Assembly: GCF_001306175.1 (NCBI RefSeq)
Contig: NZ_LGKN01000009.1
Coordinates: forward strand, 124,001 to 188,000
Direction: 5' to 3'
Source: Ardenticatena maritima
GTDB lineage: Bacteria; Chloroflexota; Anaerolineae; Ardenticatenales; Ardenticatenaceae
DNA: 64,000 nt
Under the pieces are notes generated by a model. That model saw only the letters and a list, made by a program, of their open reading frames with translations. It was not told where the DNA came from and ran no database searches. The translations under genes were made by a program, and so were the position numbers. Positions 33,630-42,450 of this stretch are shown here, in pieces; position 1 is the stretch's first letter, and the number at the start of each line of letters is the position of its first letter.

Positions 33630-35507
33630 CTATTCTTCTTGCATGGCATTGGCATGGTTTCCACGATAGACGGCGCGGATAATCTGGGCGGCGATGTCAT
33701 ATTTGCGGAACGGCGGCATAATGTAGATACCATCCACCAAATCGCGCACGGCGTCAATCAATTCGAGTGCGATACGCACCCCCTCCTGGGGCTTGTTCTC
33801 GGCGGTTGCCATGCGTTCGAGCACATGTTCGGGAATGGTAATACCAGGCACTTCGTTATGCAGGAAGGCGGCATGCCGTTCGTTGTAGAGGGGTAATACG
33901 CCCATCAACACAGGAATTTCCACGGGACCGCCATAGGCTTCGATAAAGCGACGCGGTACGTCCGGGTCGTAGAAAGGCATGGTCAAGCAAAAATCCGCGC
34001 CGCTGGCTATTTTCTTGCGGAGCAGTTTCACCTCGCGTTCGAGGTTGGCGGCGCCAAAGTTCAACGCACAGCCAACAAGAAAGTGCGTCGGCGCTCCCAG
34101 GTCGTTGCCGCCAAAATCCCGCCCCTGGTTGAAGCCTTCTTTGATGAGTTTCATCAAGCCGGTGGGAACAATGTCGTAACTATCGGTAGCGTCCGGATAA
34201 TCGCCAATCGCGGTGGGGTCGCCCATGACAACGAAGATGTTGCGCACACCCAGCGCATGCGCCGCCAGGAGATCGCCTTGCACGCGGAGCAAGTTGCGCC
34301 CCCGTGTTGGGAAGTGGAGCACGGTTTCAATACCCACACGGCTCTGGATGAGGCTGGCAACCGCCCAGGGGCTCATGCGCATACGCGCCAGCGGGCTATC
34401 GGCGACATTGAGGACTGTCGCGCCAGCGCCTTTGAGCATGGCGGCGGTGTTGAGCAAGTCGGTCAGGTCAACACCGCGCGGCGGTTCCAGTTCAACCGTG
34501 GTGACAAAATGTCCGCTGGCGAAGGCGCGCGCCAATGCCGTCGGGGCGGGGTTTTCGGCAATGTGGCGCACATGCACAGCCACCGGCTCACGCGGGCGCG
34601 CCGGGATGGGTTCGCCAGCCTGCCATGAATCGAGTGCGGCACGCATGGCGCGGATGTGGTCGGGTGTGGTGCCGCAGCAGCCCCCGATGAGGCGCACGCC
34701 CATTTCGGCGGCTTCGCGGGCGAAGTTGGCAAAGTATTCCGGTGTGGCGGGGTAGAGGATGCGCCCATCCATCTGCTCCGGCCACCCCGCGTTGGGGATA
34801 GCAGAGTAGGTGGCATGGGGATATTGCGCCTGCATGGTGCGAATAGCGGCGAGCACGCTCCGCGGTCCAATACCGCAATTCGCGCCCACGACGTCCGCGC
34901 CGTTGGCGAGCAATGCCGCCGCAACGTCCACAGGCGCATGCCCCAATTTGGTCACACCGTCGCGTCCAAACGTCATTTGGGCGATGACGGGGATGTCGGG
35001 GGCAATCTCCTTGGCGGCACGCAGGGCTTCCTGAATTTCGGCGAGACTGCTGAATGTTTCCAGGATAATACCATCCACGCCGGCTTCAATCAGCGCCTGG
35101 ATTTGCTCGCGGAAGATAGCGCGGGCTTCCTGCGGCGAAAGGGCACCAAGGGGGGCAAGCATACGCCCAAGCGGTCCTACCGCCCCAAGGATGAAGGCGG
35201 GTTGGCGCAAGGCTTCACGGGCGGCTTGCGCAATCTGCACCGCCGCCCGGTTGATCTCCGCGACACGGTCTTGCAAGCCGTGTTCGGCCAGTTTGACGCG
35301 ATTGGCGCCAAAGGTGTTGGTTTCCAGGACGTCAGCGCCAGCCAGCAGGTAGGCTTCGTGAATATCGCGCACCACCTGCGGGCGCTCGATGTTGGCGCTA
35401 TCGAACCCTTGTTTGAACGAATAGCCGCGGCTGTAAAGTTGTGTTCCCATTGCCCCATCGGTCAACAAGGGACCCTGGGCAAGCCGCATCAACAAAGGAT
35501 GTGTCAT
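33630..35507 (-). CDS. Bifunctional homocysteine S-methyltransferase / methylenetetrahydrofolate reductase
   Basis: This 625-residue protein joins two enzymes. Residues 1 to about 300 are a homocysteine S-methyltransferase domain with zinc-binding cysteines in GANCGIG and GGCCGTTPDHI. Residues about 330-620 are an MTHFR domain (TVELEPPRGVDL, NIFVVMGDPTAIGDYPDA, FCLTMPFYDPDVPRRF). It would reduce methylene-THF and methylate homocysteine, as proposed for YitJ-type proteins of Bacillus. ATG at 35507 with GGAGGGAACG; the longer frame upstream lacks support. A promoter and a palindrome lie upstream. Confidence 0.93.
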   Translation of the reverse strand: MTHPLLMRLAQGPLLTDGAMGTQLYSRGYSFKQGFDSANIERPQVVRDIHEAYLLAGADVLETNTFGANRVKLAEHGLQDRVAEINRAAVQIAQAAREALRQPAFILGAVGPLGRMLAPLGALSPQEARAIFREQIQALIEAGVDGIILETFSSLAEIQEALRAAKEIAPDIPVIAQMTFGRDGVTKLGHAPVDVAAALLANGADVVGANCGIGPRSVLAAIRTMQAQYPHATYSAIPNAGWPEQMDGRILYPATPEYFANFAREAAEMGVRLIGGCCGTTPDHIRAMRAALDSWQAGEPIPARPREPVAVHVRHIAENPAPTALARAFASGHFVTTVELEPPRGVDLTDLLNTAAMLKGAGATVLNVADSPLARMRMSPWAVASLIQSRVGIETVLHFPTRGRNLLRVQGDLLAAHALGVRNIFVVMGDPTAIGDYPDATDSYDIVPTGLMKLIKEGFNQGRDFGGNDLGAPTHFLVGCALNFGAANLEREVKLLRKKIASGADFCLTMPFYDPDVPRRFIEAYGGPVEIPVLMGVLPLYNERHAAFLHNEVPGITIPEHVLERMATAENKPQEGVRIALELIDAVRDLVDGIYIMPPFRKYDIAAQIIRAVYRGNHANAMQEE

Positions 35508-35533
35508 CGTTCCCTCCGTGTGGCCTCGCTGCC

Positions 35534-35572
35534 CACGGAATACCCCTAAGGAAGGAGTGTAGTCCGTGGGCG
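35534..35572 (-). promoter_or_regulatory. Leader hairpin before the homocysteine methyltransferase/MTHFR gene
   Basis: On the minus strand CCCACGGA pairs with TCCGTGGG around a 23-base interior, ending about 27 bases before the start codon. It does not show the conserved core of a SAM riboswitch. It may modulate translation. Confidence 0.35.
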
Positions 35573-35585
35573 GGTTGTTGTGTAG

Positions 35586-35597
35586 TGACAATTGTCA
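35586..35597. promoter_or_regulatory. Palindromic operator candidate TGACAATTGTCA
   Basis: A perfect 12-base palindrome lies just downstream of the predicted start of the methionine/folate operon, a typical place for a repressor site. The regulator is unknown. Confidence 0.45.
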
Positions 35598-35630
35598 AGT
35601 GGGGTGGCATCGTTGCGCATATTTTGGGTG

Positions 35631-35659
35631 ATTATAGGAGAGGGAGGGAACACGGGCAA
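35631..35659 (-). promoter_or_regulatory. Promoter of the methionine/folate - CBS - reductase operon
   Basis: Minus strand: -35 TTGCCC (35654-35659), 17-base spacer, -10 TATAAT (35631-35636). The expected leader is about 117 bases and contains the palindrome and hairpin described separately. Confidence 0.65.
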
Positions 35660-35703
35660 CGTACGAGAGGGTACAGAGGAACCAAGACACGTTGAACGAA
35701 AGA

Positions 35704-35787
35704 TGGGCCGGGTGGGATTCGAACCCACACGGGCAAAATGCCCAGGGGATTTTAAGTCCCCTGCGTCTACCGTTCCGCCACCGGCCC
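35704..35787 (-). tRNA. tRNA-Leu (anticodon TAA)
   Basis: An 84-base class II tRNA on the minus strand: acceptor GGGCCGG/CCGGCCC, anticodon stem GGGGA/TCCCC around loop CTTAAAA (anticodon TAA), a long variable arm (GGGCATTTTGCCC) and T arm GTGGG-TTCGAAT-CCCAC. The discriminator is A, as expected for leucine. CCA is not encoded. Confidence 0.95.
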
Positions 35788-35799
35788 GTGGCGGGCTGC

Positions 35800-35828
35800 A
35801 TTCTACACAAGTTGCCTTCTCTTGTCCA
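35800..35828 (-). promoter_or_regulatory. Promoter of tRNA-Leu
   Basis: Minus strand: -35 TGGACA (35823-35828), 17-base spacer, -10 TAGAAT (35800-35805), 12 bases before the tRNA 5' end. Confidence 0.65.
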
Positions 35829-35899
35829 GACAATTATGGTTGTTGAATGAAAATGAGTATCATCTTTTATCCTCAATCAATATGGAAAGGAGGTGCGTG

Positions 35900-36193
35900 A
35901 TGAACCGCACACAATTGCAAGGACGTTGGCGGCAAATTCGCGGGCGTGTACGCGAACGCTGGGGACACCTGACCAACGACGACCTGGATGTTATCGCAGG
36001 TCGCTGGGACCGCCTGGTAGGGACTGTACAAGAACGTTACGGGCTCACGCGTGAGCAAGCCGAACGCCAGGTGGACGAATTTCTGGCGAGTCTCGAAGAT
36101 GCCAAAAGCCCCAGTGTGTGGGCACTCGTCGGCATTGCTCTTGTCGCTTTGCTTATCCTGGCCTTTGTGCTCTCTCGACGTGATGAGTGGTAA
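35900..36193 (+). CDS. CsbD-like stress protein with C-terminal membrane helix
   Basis: This 97-residue protein begins with a CsbD-type domain (MNRTQLQGRWRQIRGRVRERWG, then DLDVIAGRWDRLVGTVQERYG) and ends with one transmembrane helix (about 74-92). CsbD proteins are small general-stress proteins of unknown mechanism; the added membrane anchor is less common. A strong AAAGGAGGTG site precedes the ATG. It is followed by its own terminator. Confidence 0.82.
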   Translation: MNRTQLQGRWRQIRGRVRERWGHLTNDDLDVIAGRWDRLVGTVQERYGLTREQAERQVDEFLASLEDAKSPSVWALVGIALVALLILAFVLSRRDEW

Positions 36194-36210
36194 AGACGCC
36201 GGCGGAACAC

Positions 36211-36238
36211 AAAAGCCGCCTGTCCAGGCGGCTTTTGT
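36211..36238 (+). terminator. Terminator of the CsbD-like gene
   Basis: The stem AAAGCCGCC/GGCGGCTTT with a six-base loop and a short T run, 17 bases after the stop codon. Confidence 0.75.
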
Positions 36239-36338
36239 CAATCCATCCAATGATACCCTGTACTTTTGGATTATTGCTTTTCCACGCATTCTCCCATACT
36301 ATGGAAACACGTGAGCCCGTCAGAAACTGAATTTACCC

Positions 36339-39122
36339 ATGATGAGAAATATGACGTATCAACAAATGCCCTTCACCCCATTCCTCATCGCAGTCATTCT
36401 TCTTGACTTGACAGCGGTCATTTGGTTGTGGGTGCGCTACCGCAACCGTTGGAATGGCCGCATGAGTGCCATTCTCCTGCTTGAAGTCGCATTGTGGATG
36501 TTCGGCAATCTGTTGTTGATAAGCATTCCTGATGTACAGTCGCAATTATTGGCGCTCAAAATCATATACACAGCAGTCGTCTTTGTTCCCGCCACATGGC
36601 TTCTGTGGACCTATTCGTTCATCAGCCTTGAAGACGATTGGTCGCCCACAACGTATCTTTTTTTCTTTGGCAGTAGTCTTTTCTTTCTGGTGATGGCATG
36701 GACAAACGATGTGCACAATCTCTTCTGGCGCTCCCCACGGTTGGAGTCGTTCGATACCTATCTGATTCTCGTCATTGAGCGCGGTCCGCTCTTTTGGGTG
36801 TTCATTCTGTATGCCTTCGCATGCGTTTTCTACAGCCTCTACCTGTTAGGGCGATATTTCTACAAAACACGCTCGTTTTACAACTGGCAGATTACGTCGC
36901 TTATGGCGGCCATGTTTTTTCCCGCCCTGCTTGCCTTTGCAGATGCTGTGTACATCAAGAAACCCATTGATTTGTCCCCCATTTTCTTGGGCACCTTTAC
37001 GCTTGGTTTGTTTGCCCTTTCTCTTTCAACGCGCGGTCGGCGCCTGGCGCCTATCGTGTATAACCGCATTCTCGAATACATGCCTGACGCCCTCATCGTT
37101 CTTGACGCCCAGCACTGCATTCGAGAACTGAGCAAAAGCGCCGAAAAACTTCTGCAAGGCGACCGGTCAACACTTCTCGGGCTTCCACTCTCCAGCGTCT
37201 GGACAGTCGAAACGCACTACCTGGAACGCCTGCTTGCCGATGAAGAAGTCTCTTTTGAACTCCAACTCCCAATTGATGAGCAGGTATGCACTTTCCACGT
37301 TCAAACCGGCCTCATTTACGCGCCGGAAGGCAATCTCTTCGCACGTCTCATCTTGTTTCGGGATATGACCGAGCACCATCAAATTCTTGAGCGGCTCCGC
37401 GAGAGCGAAGAGCGGTATGTGCTGGCGGCACGCGGCGCGTCCGCCGGCTTGTTCGATTGGGATTTGCGCACGAACACCATTTTCTACGCCCCCCGTTGGA
37501 AAACGATGCTCGGGTACACAGAAAGCGAAATCAGCGACTCGCCGAACGAGTGGTTTTGGCGCGTACACCCCGATGACCGCCCAGCATTGAAAACCGCTAT
37601 CACCGAGCACCTGGCTGGTAAAACGGACTACATGGAAAGTGAATACCGTATCCGCCACAAAAGCGGTTCTTACCTGTGGATGTGGTGCCGCGCCCAAGCC
37701 TTGCGCACGCCCGAAGGGCAAGCCTATCGCCTGGCGGGGTCGCAAACCGATATCACAGAGCGTAAACGCATTGAAGAAGCGCTGCGGTTTGAAGCCGAAC
37801 ACGACCCCCTCACCCGCCTGCCCAACCGCAACAAGTTCATGCAACGCCTGCGCGAAGAGTTTGAACGCGCCCAGCAAAACCCCATGTACTCCTATGCGGT
37901 TGTCTTTATTGACCTCGACCGCTTCAAACTCATCAACGATACCATGGGGCATACGTTTGGCGATGAATTGCTCAAACTCGTTGCGCAACGGCTCCAGCAC
38001 TATATCCAATGGGACATGATGCTGGCACGCTTTGGTGGCGATGAGTTCGTCGTCCTGATTACAGGGAGCGACGCCATCCAACGCGCCATGCATCTCGGTT
38101 CGGTACTGGTGCGGGCATTCCAACAACCTTTTACCTACCAGGGGCACACGTTCCACTTTACTTTGAGCATGGGGATTGCGCCTGCAACGCTCAGCGCCCC
38201 CGAAGATGTGCTCCGTAATGCTGACCTGGCGCTCTACCGCGCAAAAGAGCAGGGGGGTGGGCGGTTCGCCGTCTTCGATGAAACCCTCTTCCGCAATGCG
38301 ACCATGCGCCTGCAATTGGAAAACGCGCTCCGTGAAGCGCTCGCCCACCAGGATTTGGAGATTTATTTTCAGCCCATCGTGCGGCTCTCCACGGGGCGGC
38401 TGGTCGGCTTCGAGGTGCTCGTACGCTGGCACCACCCCGAATACGGCTTCATCCCACCTTCACGCTTTATCCCCATAGCCGAAGAAATGGGATTGGTGAG
38501 TGAAATTGACCACTACGTGCTCTCGTCCGCGTTGGCGACGCTGGCACGCTGGCACCACCTTTACCCGTCCAGCCCTCCCATCTGGATTGCCGTCAACTTT
38601 TCGGGGCAAGAGTTCCAAACACCGGGCTTTGCTCGCTCAATCCGCAATCTTTTGCGCACCCATGGCGTGCGCCCCGAAGATTTGCACATTGAAATTACCG
38701 AGCGGGTTCTGCTCCAACGCACGCAAGAAGCCATAGAGGAGATTACCGCGTTAGAGCGGCTTGGTGTTCCGTTCTACATTGATGATTTTGGGACGGGCTA
38801 CTCTTCACTCAGTTATCTGCACCGCTTCAACATCAGCGGTTTGAAGATTGACCGCTCATTTGTGCAAAACACCCCCCACTCACCATCCACACAAACGCTG
38901 GTGCGCGCCATTGTAGCAATGGCGCACGCTTTGGAGATAGCCGTTGTTGTTGAGGGTGTGGAAACAGTGGAACAGATGACACTGCTCCGTGCCATGGGGT
39001 GTGAATATGGGCAAGGGTATTTCTTCGGGCGACCACTCAAAGAGCAAGAAGCCGAGGAGTGGCTGGCGCAAGGTCGCCATACATTCCCCATAGACGAATC
39101 CACGGCGTCTAACGCCGGCTAG
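36339..39122 (+). CDS. Membrane PAS-PAS-GGDEF-EAL cyclic-di-GMP enzyme
   Basis: This 927-residue protein has an N-terminal seven-helix membrane sensor (about 10-235, like the histidine-kinase 7TM type), a degenerate PAS domain (about 245-350), a PAC-containing PAS domain (about 355-480), a GGDEF domain (ARFGGDEF at about 565) and an EAL domain (FEVLVRW at about 690, YIDDFGTGYSSL at about 810). Both active-site motifs look intact, so it could make and break c-di-GMP. No RxxD product-inhibition site is seen at the usual place before GGDEF. It is not in an operon. Confidence 0.93.
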   Translation: MMRNMTYQQMPFTPFLIAVILLDLTAVIWLWVRYRNRWNGRMSAILLLEVALWMFGNLLLISIPDVQSQLLALKIIYTAVVFVPATWLLWTYSFISLEDDWSPTTYLFFFGSSLFFLVMAWTNDVHNLFWRSPRLESFDTYLILVIERGPLFWVFILYAFACVFYSLYLLGRYFYKTRSFYNWQITSLMAAMFFPALLAFADAVYIKKPIDLSPIFLGTFTLGLFALSLSTRGRRLAPIVYNRILEYMPDALIVLDAQHCIRELSKSAEKLLQGDRSTLLGLPLSSVWTVETHYLERLLADEEVSFELQLPIDEQVCTFHVQTGLIYAPEGNLFARLILFRDMTEHHQILERLRESEERYVLAARGASAGLFDWDLRTNTIFYAPRWKTMLGYTESEISDSPNEWFWRVHPDDRPALKTAITEHLAGKTDYMESEYRIRHKSGSYLWMWCRAQALRTPEGQAYRLAGSQTDITERKRIEEALRFEAEHDPLTRLPNRNKFMQRLREEFERAQQNPMYSYAVVFIDLDRFKLINDTMGHTFGDELLKLVAQRLQHYIQWDMMLARFGGDEFVVLITGSDAIQRAMHLGSVLVRAFQQPFTYQGHTFHFTLSMGIAPATLSAPEDVLRNADLALYRAKEQGGGRFAVFDETLFRNATMRLQLENALREALAHQDLEIYFQPIVRLSTGRLVGFEVLVRWHHPEYGFIPPSRFIPIAEEMGLVSEIDHYVLSSALATLARWHHLYPSSPPIWIAVNFSGQEFQTPGFARSIRNLLRTHGVRPEDLHIEITERVLLQRTQEAIEEITALERLGVPFYIDDFGTGYSSLSYLHRFNISGLKIDRSFVQNTPHSPSTQTLVRAIVAMAHALEIAVVVEGVETVEQMTLLRAMGCEYGQGYFFGRPLKEQEAEEWLAQGRHTFPIDESTASNAG

Positions 39123-39176
39123 ATTGGTGCCGTCAGCCCTTGCCGCGCCAAACACGCCCAGACGCCAACGCGCGCT

Positions 39177-40238
39177 TTACCCTTCACGTACCACCAAACG
39201 CCGCAAGCGCGCCCACCCCGCCCGACGTTGCGTCGCGCGTTGTCGCCATGTGCCTAAAAGCCCATAGGGGAAATAGAGCACGATGAGGACATACGCCAGC
39301 CCAAACACCAGCGGCCAACGGGGTCCGAAGAGACGGTTCAGCACATCCCCCAGAATTTCGAGCACGCCCGCGCCCAAAATTGGCCCCACCAGCGTCCCTA
39401 CCCCGCCGATAATCACCATCAACAGCGCCTCAATGGTCATGTCAACGCTCAAAAAGCCGGGGTCGGCGAACCCTTGCCACAAGGCGTTGAACGCCCCCGC
39501 CAGCGCCGCCATCACGCCCGCCACGACCAACGCCACCAGTTTGTACGCCAGCGGGTTGAACCCCAACGCCGCAGCGCGGGATTCGTTTTCGCGCACGGCT
39601 TGCATGGCACGCCCGGTTGGCGAGTTGACCAACCGCCGCGCCAGCCAATACATCACCAGCAAGAACAGCAGCGCCGTCAAATAGAAACGGGTGAAATGGT
39701 CGGTGCGGCTCAGCCACCCCGTGAGCGGGATGCCGTGCAAACCATCCTTCGCGCCCGTATAGGCTGCAAAATCATTCGCCTGTGCCAGACGGTAGAAGCC
39801 TTCCGCCAACGCCAACGTCACCATCGTGAAGTAAATGCCCCGCACGCGCAGGGAAAGCACGCCCACCAAAAGCGCCTGCACAACAGCCAGCACCACCACC
39901 AGCACAAGCGCCCCCCAAATCGGCCACCCCAAATGCTTGACGGTGATGCCCAAGGCATACGCCCCCGTGCCGAAAAAGAGCGCATGCCCAAATGAAAGAA
40001 TCCCCGTATAGCCCATCAACAGGTCATAACTGACCGCATACACCGCCAAAATAAACGTGTTGATGAGCACCAACTGCACCGTGACAGCCAATCCACTGTC
40101 CGTATCAGTACCGCCAAGCCACGCCAACACCCAGGGAAGCCCCGCCAGTGCCGCCACTACAAGCACCGCCGTAAGCGAAAATCGTTCGCGCCAGGGCATG
40201 CCCGCCACTCCCTTCGCCGGTCTTGTTTGTTCATTCAT
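39177..40238 (-). CDS. livM: Branched-chain-type ABC transporter permease LivM
   Basis: This 353-residue integral membrane protein has about nine or ten helices and the LivM signatures DLLMGYTGILSFGHALFFGTGAY and AALGFNPLAYKLVALVVAGVMAALAGA. It pairs with LivH to form the membrane channel of a branched-chain amino acid-type importer. The ATG at 40238 overlaps the end of livH by eight bases, so the two are translationally coupled. It is the last gene of the 11 kb minus-strand cluster. Confidence 0.9.
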   Translation of the reverse strand: MNEQTRPAKGVAGMPWRERFSLTAVLVVAALAGLPWVLAWLGGTDTDSGLAVTVQLVLINTFILAVYAVSYDLLMGYTGILSFGHALFFGTGAYALGITVKHLGWPIWGALVLVVVLAVVQALLVGVLSLRVRGIYFTMVTLALAEGFYRLAQANDFAAYTGAKDGLHGIPLTGWLSRTDHFTRFYLTALLFLLVMYWLARRLVNSPTGRAMQAVRENESRAAALGFNPLAYKLVALVVAGVMAALAGAFNALWQGFADPGFLSVDMTIEALLMVIIGGVGTLVGPILGAGVLEILGDVLNRLFGPRWPLVFGLAYVLIVLYFPYGLLGTWRQRATQRRAGWARLRRLVVREG

Positions 40239-41709
40239 CAGATTCACCAAGTAAGCCGCTTGGGCGAATGAGCAACACAATCGCCATAATGATGACCGTC
40301 GAGGCTTCGGCGACGGTGGGCGAAAAGTACCAGGTGTGTCCCCCAGGCAAGGGATACCCAACCGCCCCCCAAAAGTCGAACATGGCACGCCCAAGCCCCA
40401 CCAGCAACGCGCCTAACGCCGCGCCGCTGTAGCGTCCCATGCCGCCAATTACCACCGCAATCACCGCGGCAAGCAGGAACCGAAACCCCATGCCGGGGTC
40501 AAGCCCTTCGACGGGCGCCAGCACCACACCCCCCAACGCCGCCAGCGCCGACCCCAGCGCAAACACCAGCGTGAAGACGCGGCGCACATCAATCCCCAGC
40601 GCCTGCACCATGCTATCGTCTTCCACACCCGCACGAATAATCAACCCCAGGCGCGTTCGTTGCAGCAACAACCCCACCGCCAAAAAGGTCGCCAATGCAA
40701 TCCCCACCACAAACAGGCGATAGGTGGGCACATTGCGCCCCAACACCTTTACCGCACTGCAATGCTCGCTCAGCCACGCCGCAAACGACGCCGAGGTACA
40801 CCGTTCTGCAAAGAGGCTTGGCGCGGGCATAGGGGGATACGCCGCCTGCCCCCACACCAACTTCACCAACTCCGCCCCCACAAAAACCAACCCCAACGTG
40901 AGCAAAATCTGGTAAATCGGGCGGGCGTACAAAGGGCGAATCAGTCCCCATTCCAGCAGTGCGCCCAGCACAGCGCCCGTGCCCGCCCCCACCAGCAAGG
41001 CTATCACAAAGCGCACATCGGTGGGCAACGCCAGGATGCCCTGTTCAAGCGCTGTGCGCGCCGGCAACACCATCACCGCTGCCCCAAGCAGAACCCCCAG
41101 CGCCAGCCAGACACGCCGCCGCACGCCAGCCCGCACGTGCAAAGGCGGCAACAAAACGCCCAAGGTCGCGCCTGCCGCCACCAGCCACAGCACGCGCATG
41201 AGCATGCGCCCCAGCGGTTCTTGCGCTTCGGCGGTCGGCACAGCGCCCCCCACCGAGGTGCCCGCAAACGCCCGCAATGCTTCCAGTGGGATATGCCGCC
41301 ACCCCAGCCAGAGAAAAAGCCCCAACGCCGCCAGCGCCAACCAACGCCGCCATCCAGTGGCGCGCCACGCAGCCCCCATCCCCACCGCCCACGCAACGCC
41401 AAACATCACCACCACCAGGGGCATGGTGTTGAGGAAGAGGCGCGGGTTCGCAAAAACCGTGTAGCCCGCATATGCGCCGAACATGAGAATGGTGCCGTGC
41501 GCAAAGTTGAGCACATCCATCAAGCCAAAAATCAGCGAAAACCCCGACGCCACCAGGAAGGTGATACTCGCCAAATACAACCCCGATTGAATGAGCGTCA
41601 CCCACTGTTTGACGTTGGCGCTCCGCATGCCGTTGGCAACCACCAGCAGCAACACCAGCACAACGCCCACTGTCGCAGGCGATATGTTTCGTTTCGCAAA
41701 ACGGTTCAT
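40231..41709 (-). CDS. livH: Branched-chain-type ABC transporter permease LivH with large insertion
   Basis: This 492-residue membrane protein has the LivH core: FLVASGFSLIFGLMDVLNFAHGTILMFGAY (about 52-80), the RPLYARPIYQILLTLGLVF segment (about 258-276) and a C-terminal GGMGRYSGAALGALLVGL. Usual LivH proteins have about 290-310 residues. The extra length lies between about residues 95 and 235 and holds additional hydrophobic helices and a short polar loop. The ATG at 41709 is used; GTG at 41715 has better spacing from GAGGGGG. Confidence 0.88.
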   Translation of the reverse strand: MNRFAKRNISPATVGVVLVLLLVVANGMRSANVKQWVTLIQSGLYLASITFLVASGFSLIFGLMDVLNFAHGTILMFGAYAGYTVFANPRLFLNTMPLVVVMFGVAWAVGMGAAWRATGWRRWLALAALGLFLWLGWRHIPLEALRAFAGTSVGGAVPTAEAQEPLGRMLMRVLWLVAAGATLGVLLPPLHVRAGVRRRVWLALGVLLGAAVMVLPARTALEQGILALPTDVRFVIALLVGAGTGAVLGALLEWGLIRPLYARPIYQILLTLGLVFVGAELVKLVWGQAAYPPMPAPSLFAERCTSASFAAWLSEHCSAVKVLGRNVPTYRLFVVGIALATFLAVGLLLQRTRLGLIIRAGVEDDSMVQALGIDVRRVFTLVFALGSALAALGGVVLAPVEGLDPGMGFRFLLAAVIAVVIGGMGRYSGAALGALLVGLGRAMFDFWGAVGYPLPGGHTWYFSPTVAEASTVIIMAIVLLIRPSGLLGESDE

Positions 41710-41731
41710 ACGCACCAAATGCCCCCTCTGC

Positions 41732-42427
41732 TCAGGATGCGCCCAAATAGCGCCGAATGGTCTCATGGTCGTGTGCCAGGTCGTGCATGCGTCCGGTTTG
41801 AACGCTTTTGCCGTCATCAATGATGACGTAGGTATCGGCCAACTTCTGCGCCATGAGGAAATTCTGCTCCACCAGCACAATCGTCATCTCGCCCCGCAGA
41901 GCCTGCAACGCCGCAATAATGCTCTCGATGATGACAGGTGCTAACCCCTCGCTCGGTTCATCCACCAACAACAAGCGGTTGTCGGGCACAAGCGCGCGGG
42001 CAATCGCCAACATTTGCTGTTGTCCCCCCGATAGTTGCCCGCCCCGCAAGCCAATTAGCCGCCGCAAATCGGGAAACAGTTCAAAAATGAAGTCGCTTTT
42101 GCGGGCAAGGTCGCCCTTGCGCCGCTCGGCGAGTTGCAGATTTTCCAGCACGGTCAGCCCGCGAAAAATGGCACGGTGTTCGGGCACGTAGCCAATGCCG
42201 CGCCGCGCGATGGCGTGCGGCGGTTCTCCCTGAATCTCCACCCCGTCGAACAGAATACGCCCGCGGCGGGGCGGTGTCAGCCCCATGATGCTTTTGAGCG
42301 TGGTGGTTTTGCCGGCGCCATTGCGCCCCAGCAACGCCACAATCGAGCCGTGCGGCACGCTGAACGAGACGCCTTCCAAAATATGAAACTGTCCGATGAA
42401 CGTATGAATGTTTTCAACCTGCAACAT
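41732..42427 (-). CDS. livF: Branched-chain-type ABC transporter ATPase LivF
   Basis: This 231-residue ATPase has Walker A GRNGAGKTT (about 37-45), the ABC signature LSGGQQQML and Walker B LLLVDEPSEGL. The MLQVENIHTFIGQFHILEGV start is typical for LivF. An in-frame GTG at 42454 overlaps the livG stop as GTGA and could be an alternative start, but the ATG at 42427 gives the usual family length. It energises the LivHM channel together with LivG. Confidence 0.92.
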   Translation of the reverse strand: MLQVENIHTFIGQFHILEGVSFSVPHGSIVALLGRNGAGKTTTLKSIMGLTPPRRGRILFDGVEIQGEPPHAIARRGIGYVPEHRAIFRGLTVLENLQLAERRKGDLARKSDFIFELFPDLRRLIGLRGGQLSGGQQQMLAIARALVPDNRLLLVDEPSEGLAPVIIESIIAALQALRGEMTIVLVEQNFLMAQKLADTYVIIDDGKSVQTGRMHDLAHDHETIRRYLGAS

Positions 42428-42450
42428 GGTTCGCCTGCCTCGCTTGCCGC

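Noticed and set aside
35534-35572. SAM riboswitch upstream of the methionine gene
   Set aside because: Only a single long stem is seen; none of the conserved SAM-I core segments can be found by eye.
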